Positions 18,484 through 26,138 of a stretch of 35,366 bases of DNA are shown here, piece after piece. The stretch covers positions 1-35,366 of the IMG/VR virus record IMGVR_UViG_3300030331_004026, one strand, 5' to 3'. Both the position numbers and the translations under genes were made by a program. The notes beneath the pieces are model-generated. The model was given only the letters and a program-made list of their open reading frames with translations. It did not search any database and had not been told where the DNA came from. Positions within the stretch are counted from its first letter, which is position 1. Each line of letters opens with the position of its first letter. This stretch comes from a virus.

Positions 18484-20118
18484 TCAATTTAATTTGATCA
18501 TTCCCCGGTACTCTTGGTTTGGTGCTTTCATCGAAAAACTACTACCGAGGGTGCAGTTCATTGAACCACCTTGCATGATAGAGTCTGTATAAGTTATGTT
18601 TAATCCGGTTCCAGATAAGGTTGCGTTGGTGTATGACACGGCGAGTTTTTCACCTCGCATGAGAGTACTCGGTGAAAAAAGTTTAAATCCGGTGTCTGCA
18701 AGTAAGAAGTAGTTTTTAGCTTTCATACCTAACAGACCGTTGGTGCCGAGATGCAAGAGTGCATTTGCGAGAATGGTCGTAGTATGTGAGTTGACTAGGA
18801 AAGGCGCTCCGGGACCGCACGCGATCCTACACCCCCTAGTTGCGGCGACACTAAAACCACCAAGTCCCGTCTTTATATCCACACTTCCTTTAGATGAGTC
18901 TATTCCTATCTTGGTTCCTGCGGTTTGCTGAATAAATCCTGTCGAGTTTATATTTACATTTCCACTCTTACTTCCGGGGACACCGATATTACCCAATGCG
19001 TGTCCGTGTGCATCGATTGAAATGTTACCACCACTTGTTCTGAGTGTAATTGACTTATTCGAGGATATCTGATATTCGCCGTCCAAGTTTTGCCAACACT
19101 TACCCTTGGTGTGGTCGATTCTATTGTACTGTTCTGTAGTGCTATCCCCGGCACATTTTTCCGCTTTACTTCCTTCCGTGGTTATGGTTCTATCGCCATT
19201 CACATGGGTGTGGTAGTTACCACCTATGACCTCACGGACAGACCCGTTGATCTGTCTTTCAACATTACCGTTTACCTTCTCAAACACATCACCTTCGATG
19301 TTTATGAATAGGTTACCACTGTCAAAAGTCCCACCCTCTGGTTTAGTTTTTTTGATGTTTATGTACTTATCACCCAAAACAAATTCATAATTATCTCTGA
19401 CTACCTTTGTAACCTTAGTCCCGAAAGGATAAATTTCTTCAAACGTACCGGACGAGTGGTATGTATGCAACCTCTCTGACTGAGGGGTGTCATCAACTTC
19501 AAAAATGTGGCCAGACTCAGATACTTTGACATGATTAAAAGGATATTTGGAATTAAATTTAGTGGGTGGTTCTGAATAATGACCATGATCATTCGCTACT
19601 GCAACGTTCAAAACTCTTTCGTCTAGTTTTTTCTGGACCACCGTATCTTTTACGCACTCTTCACAAACACCTTCTCCTGAAACTAAACCGTCTTCTCCTT
19701 CTATCGGATACCTATAACGAGCAAGTCTCGAAGTATCCGACTCGTTTAAACCATGTCTATCAGTATCTTTCGGATAGTTCTCCAGTGGAGATTGTAACCC
19801 TGCGTTTGCGGGGTTAGAAGTATCAGGTGCATCCTCCGGGATGCCTGGAAGAGTCCCGATCATGATTGGTTGTTGTTTATTTTCACCATCTCTCCAGAAA
19901 CCAACAACATGAGTTCCCTCAACCGGACCAACCGGAGATTCCCCCACACCACTAATCGAAGCAGATGTCAAAGGCATAATTGGGGTAGCCCAAGGTAAAT
20001 CGTTTGTAGGAATTTCTTGGTTGTTTTTGGTGTGTATACCAAAAACACGGACTCTACACCTACCCATCATCAGCGGATCCTGTCTATCCTCAACTACTCC
20101 TGTCCACATATCCATCAT
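18484..20118 (-). CDS. 5: Baseplate hub spike gp5, without lysozyme domain
   Basis: Residues 5-95 are the gp5 OB-fold: WTGVVEDRQDPLMMGRCRVR, then GIHTKNNQEIPTNDLPWATP and GTLPGIPED, nearly the T4 wording. From about residue 268 to 520 the sequence is a run of short beta repeats (INIEGDVFEKVNGNVERQING...) expected to form the trimeric needle helix. The T4 muramidase domain that should lie between them is absent; residues ~100-265 hold a different linker with C152 and C155 (CEEC). Role: central puncturing spike below the hub, probably without cell-wall hydrolysis. Its ATG overlaps the upstream hub gene by 4 bases (ATGA), which suits the 1:1 gp5-gp27 complex. Confidence 0.93.
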   Translation of the reverse strand: MMDMWTGVVEDRQDPLMMGRCRVRVFGIHTKNNQEIPTNDLPWATPIMPLTSASISGVGESPVGPVEGTHVVGFWRDGENKQQPIMIGTLPGIPEDAPDTSNPANAGLQSPLENYPKDTDRHGLNESDTSRLARYRYPIEGEDGLVSGEGVCEECVKDTVVQKKLDERVLNVAVANDHGHYSEPPTKFNSKYPFNHVKVSESGHIFEVDDTPQSERLHTYHSSGTFEEIYPFGTKVTKVVRDNYEFVLGDKYINIKKTKPEGGTFDSGNLFINIEGDVFEKVNGNVERQINGSVREVIGGNYHTHVNGDRTITTEGSKAEKCAGDSTTEQYNRIDHTKGKCWQNLDGEYQISSNKSITLRTSGGNISIDAHGHALGNIGVPGSKSGNVNINSTGFIQQTAGTKIGIDSSKGSVDIKTGLGGFSVAATRGCRIACGPGAPFLVNSHTTTILANALLHLGTNGLLGMKAKNYFLLADTGFKLFSPSTLMRGEKLAVSYTNATLSGTGLNITYTDSIMQGGSMNCTLGSSFSMKAPNQEYRGMIKLN

Positions 20119-21533
20119 GATTGTAATCCATCCTTTACCAAAGTCATAGTAGTGGTGTTTCTTGCCGGGTTAGATCCATCTTCATCCGATATGTTAAACT
20201 TATGAACAAGTTTGGTTATGAGATATTTACCACCCAAATCCTGACCCATCTCATCTATCACTAAAGCGGCGTCATCTTTTTCATAAGCTCCATACGTTGT
20301 AAACATAACAGTTTCGCCAACATTTCTGGACGTATCTCCATATAGTGTTATGTCCATTTTTATATAATCTTTAGTGTTTGATTGAGACAGTTTATCTTGA
20401 AACCATGTCTCAGTTTTATTTACACCCAAGTTGGTCTCAGATTTTCTAAAAAGATTTTTATGATCACTGTTCATTTTTACAAAAGACTCTCCGGACTTTA
20501 GAAAAAGGGTGTCAAAATTTTCTTGAGCTTTATTATCTTCAATCATAAGGCCCACATTTATTTTTTCATTTGCCACGGTTTCGTTGTCATACTCGAATGT
20601 GTGTTCTGTAAATTTTTTCCTAACAACATCATGCGACAAAAGTTTGGACGAAAAGGTTCCTTTTGAAATTTGTTCAAGTCCTGATACACCCCTTACGACA
20701 CACCTCAGTGGAACTCTTCTGGATAGAGCTCTTTTAGAGAACTCGTCTGTGTTTACATCGTAAGGCATAATAGCATAACCAGATTTTAGATTATCTTTAA
20801 ATCCTATGGTTGGATTTTTTCTCAACATGGTTCTAAACGATGTATAGTTTAATTTTCTATTAAGGTCTTCGTCGAAAGTTTGAAAGAAATAGAAACACTT
20901 AGAGTCTTGATTTTCAGCGGAAACCGAACCTCCCCTTAACCAAGATATAGCTTTGATTGGACTCCATCTAGGAATCACGCACTGAAAACTATCCTTTGTA
21001 TCTTCGAACGTCCCAATTTGATTAGTATTTTGAACACTGTCTTTTAGTAAAAAATCTTCAGTAATTAATTTTACAATTTCTGACCTAGTTTTATTCTTAT
21101 ATGATTTTGATATCTTCTTCGTAAACTCATTAAGAACCTCAGTAGAGGCAAATGAAACTTTGTATGTATCTACCTTGGGGTCTGTAATCTCTTTTTTGAT
21201 CATGTCTGTGATATAAAATAAACCGCCTATCATTCTAGGTTCAGATATTGATGTTTTGTCGCCTAAAGTCTGTATACTTTCGACGGACGATACTCCCACC
21301 AACAAGAAATCTTGCATGGTGAAATTAACACCTTGTGCGACCAATTCGCCCTTTAAAACAGAAAATTCCAATGAACCTGTAAGAAATGGAGAGTCTAAAC
21401 TTTCGACCAACTCTAGATTAGTAAAGTATGGCACAAGATTGAATCTACTTTCCTTTGCAGACGCACTTATAAAATCTAAACTATCTATTTGATACTCATC
21501 TATTGGCAAGCTTAGATCGGGTTCCCAAGTCAT
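20115..21533 (-). CDS. 27: Baseplate hub protein, gp27-like
   Basis: 472 residues, rich in beta-strand and charged segments, no signal peptide or membrane segment. The N-terminal half has the FTNLELVESLDSPFLTGSLE pattern and SFASTEVLNEFTKKISKSY seen in tail hub proteins of contractile phages (gp27/gpD/VgrG-like fold), followed by SFQCVIPRWSPIKAISWL. T4 gp27 is 391 residues and forms the trimeric hub that holds gp5. Identification rests on these patterns and on the 4-base coding overlap with gp5. GAGGG precedes the ATG. Alternative: another hub protein specific to marine T4-like phages. Confidence 0.7.
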   Translation of the reverse strand: MTWEPDLSLPIDEYQIDSLDFISASAKESRFNLVPYFTNLELVESLDSPFLTGSLEFSVLKGELVAQGVNFTMQDFLLVGVSSVESIQTLGDKTSISEPRMIGGLFYITDMIKKEITDPKVDTYKVSFASTEVLNEFTKKISKSYKNKTRSEIVKLITEDFLLKDSVQNTNQIGTFEDTKDSFQCVIPRWSPIKAISWLRGGSVSAENQDSKCFYFFQTFDEDLNRKLNYTSFRTMLRKNPTIGFKDNLKSGYAIMPYDVNTDEFSKRALSRRVPLRCVVRGVSGLEQISKGTFSSKLLSHDVVRKKFTEHTFEYDNETVANEKINVGLMIEDNKAQENFDTLFLKSGESFVKMNSDHKNLFRKSETNLGVNKTETWFQDKLSQSNTKDYIKMDITLYGDTSRNVGETVMFTTYGAYEKDDAALVIDEMGQDLGGKYLITKLVHKFNISDEDGSNPARNTTTMTLVKDGLQS

Positions 21534-21535
21534 AA

Positions 21536-22414
21536 TTAATCCCTCAACGTAAATTTAAGTTCGGATGTGAGTTGTCCTAATAATTCAGGTCTTAATATTT
21601 TTACATAACGATTTCTGTCATTGAGTTCTTCTTCTGATTCCTCTACGGTTACAACCCTGATACCTTGATTTAGTATCTCAGCGCCAGATGAGAGTTGACC
21701 GTTTGCATCCAAAGATGTATTTGTGTCGGTATATTTCTGTATCAAAGTTGAGTTACCACTAAAACGATATAGTGGACTATATTCTCTACCCGTAACGGTG
21801 TCTTTAAATTTAGATAATGAAAAACTTACATCTTGTATTTTCCTTCTCAGAAAACCTGTTTTTGTTGAGTCGGTGGTGCTTCTCACAATAAAGTCACTGT
21901 CCGTAGAATATGAATCGGTGACATTATCTCCAATTATGTCTTTTATTTTCATGTGACCGGATGTTAGATCATAATCATAGATTGTCCCGGAATACTGAAA
22001 AATAACTTCTCCACTAGCACTGACGACTTCGATGGTGTCCCCCACCTTAAAATTAACTGATTCCGATTTTGTGTTCATTCCATCATTGACAGAACTCACA
22101 AAGAGAGAGACTCCCGGATAATCTTTAGCAATCCTATCTCTTAGTTGTTGATACTCTAGTGGCCATTCGTAAAACGGGTTATGAATTTTAGCAGAAAGTA
22201 AAACAACCCAATAGTATTTGGGACTTCCGTATGCTAACTCTGCAATTTTCTCTGGGGTTTGTCCGTCAGTCACAAAAATACTTTGAACATTCCTATCGTT
22301 GTTTATGAGTGTTTCTGACAGACCGACTCTACGAAGAATATCAACTGCTTTTTTAGTTTCAGTCTTAGATATTTTGTATTGTATCTCGGGAAAATAAGAA
22401 AAGTAATTTTTCAT
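21536..22414 (-). CDS. 53: Baseplate wedge protein gp53
   Basis: Residues ~46-86 carry the gp53 signature (LysM-like): FVTDGQTPEKIAELAYGS, then YYWVVLLSAKIHNPFYEWPL (T4: RPEELANAIYGNPQLYWVLLMCNDNYDPYYGW). gp53 clamps gp25 and gp6 in the inner ring of the wedge. 292 residues against 196 in T4; the extra C-terminal half is beta-rich and of unknown role. The gene begins 4 bases after gp48 with AAGGA upstream, and 2 bases separate its end from the hub gene, so the block is one operon. Confidence 0.92.
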   Translation of the reverse strand: MKNYFSYFPEIQYKISKTETKKAVDILRRVGLSETLINNDRNVQSIFVTDGQTPEKIAELAYGSPKYYWVVLLSAKIHNPFYEWPLEYQQLRDRIAKDYPGVSLFVSSVNDGMNTKSESVNFKVGDTIEVVSASGEVIFQYSGTIYDYDLTSGHMKIKDIIGDNVTDSYSTDSDFIVRSTTDSTKTGFLRRKIQDVSFSLSKFKDTVTGREYSPLYRFSGNSTLIQKYTDTNTSLDANGQLSSGAEILNQGIRVVTVEESEEELNDRNRYVKILRPELLGQLTSELKFTLRD

Positions 22415-22418
22415 TAGA

Positions 22419-23375
22419 TCAAGATCCTTCCGATTCGTCGTCTACTATGTTTAAAAGTTCCAGAAGCTCCATTCCGGCTAAGTTGTCTGTTGGTCCTGCA
22501 TTTTTTGCTATATCAGAAGAATTCAATCCTTCAATGTCTCTTAAGGACTCCCTGTTGAGCGGGAATATTTCCGACATGCTTAAATCGATGGACATCATGG
22601 TTGGTTGACCATCAGTAAGATATGAAGGTGCTCCAGCTCTATGGTAATTTACGTTTAGAGCTGTTATGAAACAGGGTGCCGTTTTAAATATTTTATTAGA
22701 TTCGACCCCACGAAAGTTAAAATCAACGGTAAATTTCATTGGGTTACGATAAAGAGGTCTAAAGAGAAGATCATCACTGAATCCCGAGGATGATTGAGTT
22801 CTAGCTCCCCTTGTGGCCGCAAGACTAACATCTGTGGTCGGTTGCATCCCCAGTTTAAATAGATTTACAATGTTGTTAATGGAAGCTGATTCCTCTTTGT
22901 TGCTTGGTGCAAGATCGAAACTGAAGTTGAATGATCGGTTTCCGGGTCTACTGATAACCATTTCACTGAATTTGTTAAATGAGAAACCAAATTTTCTTTT
23001 AGCTGGAGTAAGGAGTCCAACCGAGTCCGCGAGTCTACCCCCAGCCGTAAGAACTGAATCACTTAGAGATGTAAATGCTTCACCTATACCTTGATCTGCA
23101 CTCAACTTACCAGCAGCTTCTGATAGACCAGCCAATATCGTACCAAAAATACCAACCTCTAGATTATCAAAATTAATGTTGTAGGAATTATTTAATGCCA
23201 CTGGAACCGGTAAAAATACCTCATAGAGTGCTGGATCATTTTTATAATTAGCGTCAGGTTTAAAGGCCTTGATTCGAATAACCACAGGTATATCAAGACC
23301 AGATGGCGTTGCACCTCCGGATTCTACTATAGATTTTAAAGTACTTGGGAAGTAAATTGATTGAGCTCTAGGCAT
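22419..23375 (-). CDS. 48: Tail tube cap / baseplate protein gp48
   Basis: 318 residues. The middle FNFSFDLAPSNKEESASINNIVNLFK matches the gp48 pattern (T4: FTWDLTPRSTEDLMAIINIYQYF). The C-terminal MSIDLSMSEIFPLNRESLRD matches T4 FTLEITMREIITLNRASL. gp48 sits on the hub and starts tail-tube polymerisation with gp54. It is the first gene of the minus-strand late operon and is divergent from gp4; the 45-base gap to gp4 holds both Shine-Dalgarno sequences (GGAG on each strand). Promoter not obvious. Confidence 0.88.
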   Translation of the reverse strand: MPRAQSIYFPSTLKSIVESGGATPSGLDIPVVIRIKAFKPDANYKNDPALYEVFLPVPVALNNSYNINFDNLEVGIFGTILAGLSEAAGKLSADQGIGEAFTSLSDSVLTAGGRLADSVGLLTPAKRKFGFSFNKFSEMVISRPGNRSFNFSFDLAPSNKEESASINNIVNLFKLGMQPTTDVSLAATRGARTQSSSGFSDDLLFRPLYRNPMKFTVDFNFRGVESNKIFKTAPCFITALNVNYHRAGAPSYLTDGQPTMMSIDLSMSEIFPLNRESLRDIEGLNSSDIAKNAGPTDNLAGMELLELLNIVDDESEGS

Positions 23376-23420
23376 TGTTGTCTCCGTCTTCTACGGTTCA
23401 TAGATATATAGGAGAGAAAT

Positions 23421-23870
23421 ATGTCCTACAAAGGCAAGTACCAACCGATAAATCCCGAAAAATACATTGGGAATCCTACCAAGTGTATTTATCGATCTCT
23501 GTGGGAACGAAAATTTATGAGTTGGTGTGATAAATCAAAATCTGTCATACGATGGGGGTCCGAAGAAGTTATTGTTCCCTATGTTTCACCCGTTGACCGA
23601 AGGCGACATAGGTACTACCCAGATTTTATTATTGAAACTCTCGACAGAAATGGTAAGATCACTACCAGTTTGATTGAGATCAAACCAAAGAAACAGTGTT
23701 CGGCACCTAAAAGGCCGGCGAGAAAAACAAAATCATATATTTACGAGTCTCGAATGTGGGCCGTAAACCAAGCAAAGTGGTCTTCTGCTAAAGAATACGC
23801 CAGGACGAGAGGTTGGGACTTTAGGGTCATAACTGAAAAAGATCTGTACGGGAGAGACTCTGATGACTAA
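23421..23870 (+). CDS. 4: Head completion protein gp4 (nuclease-fold)
   Basis: 149 residues against 150 in T4 gp4. MSYKGKYQPINPEKYIGNPT, then YRSLWERKFMSWCD, then RRHRYYPDFI and LIEIKPKKQ are the family blocks. E29, D68 and E86-I-K88 line up as a PD-(D/E)xK-type (TnsA-like) site. In T4, gp4 is needed to finish heads and allow head-tail joining. AGGAG lies 8 bases before the ATG. First gene of the plus-strand operon; its last 8 bases overlap the next gene. Confidence 0.95.
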   Translation: MSYKGKYQPINPEKYIGNPTKCIYRSLWERKFMSWCDKSKSVIRWGSEEVIVPYVSPVDRRRHRYYPDFIIETLDRNGKITTSLIEIKPKKQCSAPKRPARKTKSYIYESRMWAVNQAKWSSAKEYARTRGWDFRVITEKDLYGRDSDD

Positions 23871-24513
23871 TGCGATGGAGTATTATGAAAAATTTAAACA
23901 GGAAAATAAACTAAAAACGAACTCCTATACTACTCTTGTATCTCTTAAAAATGAATACTTAAAAAAGTATAGAACTAAACGTGCGACGGTACAGTCATAC
24001 AAAAATTACTCGTCGGAAATATTTAAAAGAAATGCAGTCAAACCCACCTTTTTATCACATGGTAGATTGTGGTCGTTCAACTACTACCCCATCGGAATAT
24101 CTACTCTTCCGAACTTCGATGCTAGTCCCTTAATTCTGACTTTAGATGTTCCCAACAAAGAATCTTTCATGGGAATAAACCTGCACCTGTTACCACCAAC
24201 TCTAAGAATTTACGCTTTCTACTCCTTATTTCCTCTATTGAATAATAGAAACTTTAAAGACAAAAATACCAGATTTAGATTGTTTTATGAACAACTAAGG
24301 GGACAAGAAAGATATGTTAGATTTTTGCCTTGTATAAGAGAGTACAAAACTATTAGGATTCGATCTGATATTCATCAAATAGACCCTAAATATTGGGACG
24401 CAGCTTTATTCAATCCAACATCAAGATTTTTCAGAACGAATATTGTTAACGTTTGGGCACAAACAGTTCAAGAGATTCGAAAGAAAATATCTGAACGAAA
24501 CGAGACACTATAA
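23863..24513 (+). CDS. Conserved-looking myovirus protein with GINLHLLPP motif, unknown
   Basis: 216 residues, basic, no membrane segment. The N-terminal third is Lys/Tyr-rich and helical (LKNEYLKKYRTKRATVQSYKN). Residues ~68-112 carry GRLWSFNYYPIGISTLPNFDASPLIL then MGINLHLLPPTLRIYAFYSL. This resembles a pattern (FxYxPKxxxxLPxYDxxPLV...GLNLHYLPPxxR) that I recall from uncharacterised proteins of many T4-like phages; no function is known to me. It overlaps gp4 by 8 bases and shares TAATG with the next gene, so it is co-translated with head-completion and tail genes and is presumably a virion or assembly protein. Confidence 0.8.
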   Translation: MTNAMEYYEKFKQENKLKTNSYTTLVSLKNEYLKKYRTKRATVQSYKNYSSEIFKRNAVKPTFLSHGRLWSFNYYPIGISTLPNFDASPLILTLDVPNKESFMGINLHLLPPTLRIYAFYSLFPLLNNRNFKDKNTRFRLFYEQLRGQERYVRFLPCIREYKTIRIRSDIHQIDPKYWDAALFNPTSRFFRTNIVNVWAQTVQEIRKKISERNETL

Positions 24514-25214
24514 TGCAAACAAATGAACAAGTAAACGAGACAGGATTTGGAAATCCGTCGATAGATTCAATTAAAAGCAGGATCTCGCAAGGTGAGGGTT
24601 TACTCAAACCATACAACTATATGGTAAATATTCCACACCTCTCTCCCGAGGGCAATCGAGAGTTGAACGATATAATTCAAGAAACTACGTTACCATCGAA
24701 GACACACGCAACACAACCCGTATATTATGGTGGACCTCTCAAGCAAATTCCATACATCACCACATATCCAGGCACTATAACTATGACCTTAATATGCACA
24801 TCCAAATCAAAGGTGAGAGACGAACTTTATAAGTGGTTGGATAGTGTAGTTTTGGCAAAAGAGGGACTAGTTAATTATGAAGATAACTACATCGACGAAC
24901 AGATGACAATGGAAATTACAAAGCCAGAGTCAAGTGGCACCTCAGAAGCTATAAAATATACTTTATTTAAAGTGTTTCCAGACTCGATCAATGAAATAAC
25001 ATTATCCCAGAATTCTCAAAATGATTATGTCAGAATCACAGTCGTATTTGTTTATAGGAAGTGGATAAAAGGCAAAGGTATTGATCAGGTATTAGAGGAA
25101 CAGAGACAAAGACTAAACACAACAGGACCAAGGAACGCCGACGAAGCCAGTTTAGATGATAACCCAGTAACGGTGGGCAGATCATCTGGTCTCAATGCTT
25201 TTCCGGGGTTTTAA
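24513..25214 (+). CDS. Tail-tube-fold baseplate protein (gp54-like candidate)
   Basis: 233 residues. Residues ~38-180 have the layout of the tail tube/tube initiator fold: an N-terminal NYMVNIPHLS strand, a TTLPSKTHATQPVYYGGPLKQIPY loop, TITMTLICTSKSKVRDELYKWLD, and a C-terminal KVFPDSINEITLSQNSQNDYV followed by the terminal strand TVVFVYRKW. Tube proteins of T4-like phages (gp19, gp54) show the same WLD and YRxW features. The C-terminal 50 residues are polar and probably flexible. gp54 starts the tube on top of gp48; proximity to gp26 and gp4 supports a baseplate protein rather than the main tube, but gp19 is not excluded. Confidence 0.7.
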   Translation: MQTNEQVNETGFGNPSIDSIKSRISQGEGLLKPYNYMVNIPHLSPEGNRELNDIIQETTLPSKTHATQPVYYGGPLKQIPYITTYPGTITMTLICTSKSKVRDELYKWLDSVVLAKEGLVNYEDNYIDEQMTMEITKPESSGTSEAIKYTLFKVFPDSINEITLSQNSQNDYVRITVVFVYRKWIKGKGIDQVLEEQRQRLNTTGPRNADEASLDDNPVTVGRSSGLNAFPGF

Positions 25215-25234
25215 TTGATTAAAATGGAGATATC

Positions 25235-25954
25235 ATGAGTTTACCAAAGATCGCAGTTAAAAACTTTACTATAACCCTTCCAATTTCTAAGAAGCGAGTC
25301 ACATACAGACCCTTCTTAGTCAAGGAACAAAAGATTCTACTTTCGGCAATTGAAGAGTCGAAGTTGATGAACAGGAATGAAGGAGAATCGCATCTCCTAT
25401 CCAACTTTAAAAATGTCATATCGAATTGTATTGTGTCCAGTAAGTTCAATCTCGACGACTTGAGCCTGGTAGACTTCAACTACCTATTCCTTCAAGTCCG
25501 AATCGCTTCCTCTGGTGAATCGATCGATCTTCTCTACACATGTTCTTGTGGAACACCAAAGGAGGTCAAAGTAAATCTAGACGATATAAAGGTGAAGACT
25601 AAAGGTGACCTTGAGAAGAAGATAGAAATTGGATCTGACATCGGTGTCATCATGGGACTCCCCAAACTCCGTGTTTCCAGTTACATGTTCGAAGGCACTA
25701 CAGATGTAGACAAAATCCTCAAGGTTGTGGCCAGTTCCATCAAGCAAATTTACGATTCGCAGGATGTCTACGACGCTGACTCACACACCGTCGATGAGAT
25801 CATGGAGTTTGTTGAGAACATGCCAACCGAATCACTCGAACAGATAAAAGAGTTCTTTGAGGATCTACCACACATCGAATACAAGAAAGACATCGACTGT
25901 CCAAATGGAAACGAAGAACTTTATGTACGGGAGATAGAAGATTTTTTTCAATGA
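25235..25954 (+). CDS. 26: Baseplate hub protein gp26 (T4_baseplate family)
   Basis: 239 residues. Residues 20-40 (KRVTYRPFLVKEQKILLSAI) are the T4_baseplate family signature. A CxC at 103-105 (YTCSCG) begins what is usually a zinc-ribbon-like pair; the second half near 222 reads CPNGNEE, so the usual second Cys is missing. In T4, gp26 is a hub-assembly protein. AUG preceded by TGGAG. Its last codons, GAT TTT TTT CAA TGA, contain an in-frame slippery heptamer, and the next gene lies in the -1 frame, so part of the product is probably a 300-residue fusion with the 61-residue protein. That would make it the counterpart of the short form of a tail assembly chaperone. Confidence 0.9.
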   Translation: MSLPKIAVKNFTITLPISKKRVTYRPFLVKEQKILLSAIEESKLMNRNEGESHLLSNFKNVISNCIVSSKFNLDDLSLVDFNYLFLQVRIASSGESIDLLYTCSCGTPKEVKVNLDDIKVKTKGDLEKKIEIGSDIGVIMGLPKLRVSSYMFEGTTDVDKILKVVASSIKQIYDSQDVYDADSHTVDEIMEFVENMPTESLEQIKEFFEDLPHIEYKKDIDCPNGNEELYVREIEDFFQ

Positions 25955-25979
25955 TGCTCTGTAATGAGTCGTTACAGAG
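25942..25979 (+). promoter_or_regulatory. Candidate programmed -1 ribosomal frameshift signal
   Basis: Slippery heptamer T_TTT_TTT (25942-25948) is in the correct phase of the gp26 frame. An 8-base spacer (25949-25956) is followed by a perfect 8-bp stem: CTCTGTAA (25957-25964) and TTACAGAG (25972-25979). The 7-base loop can close further by a U-G and a G-C pair. A -1 slip gives ...EDFFS then the 61-residue frame with no intervening stop. All parts are seen in the sequence; function is inferred from the standard geometry of such signals. Confidence 0.75.
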
Positions 25980-26136
25980 TTACTACCAGAACAATTTTGG
26001 ATTGATGAAACATCACAATTGGAGTTTGACTGACTTAGAAGAGATGTTACCTTGGGAAAGAGATATATACTTATTGTTAACTGAGCAATGGGTAGAGAAA
26101 GAAAATGAAAGAATAGAACAACAGAACCGGAGTTAA
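25951..26136 (+). CDS. Tail assembly chaperone extension / gp51-like small protein (-1 frame of gp26)
   Basis: 61 codons starting with ATGATG over the gp26 stop (ATGA overlap). Residues 21-43 (HHNWSLTDLEEMLPWERDIYL) match a motif I recall from short proteins following gp26-type genes in many myoviruses; the C-terminus is a charged helix (EKENERIEQQN). There is no convincing Shine-Dalgarno in front of the ATG, since the upstream sequence is the T-run and spacer. It can be made by -1 frameshifting as the C-terminal part of a 300-residue gp26 fusion, or by reinitiation at the overlap. The following gene begins 2 bases downstream and looks like a tape measure, which supports a tape-measure chaperone role. 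Confidence 0.75.
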   Translation: MMLCNESLQSYYQNNFGLMKHHNWSLTDLEEMLPWERDIYLLLTEQWVEKENERIEQQNRS

Positions 26137-26138
26137 AC

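Noticed and set aside
23486-23493. GATAAATA on minus, inside gp4, as a promoter for gp48
   Set aside because: More than 100 bases from gp48 and antisense to gp4; possible but not supported by anything else.
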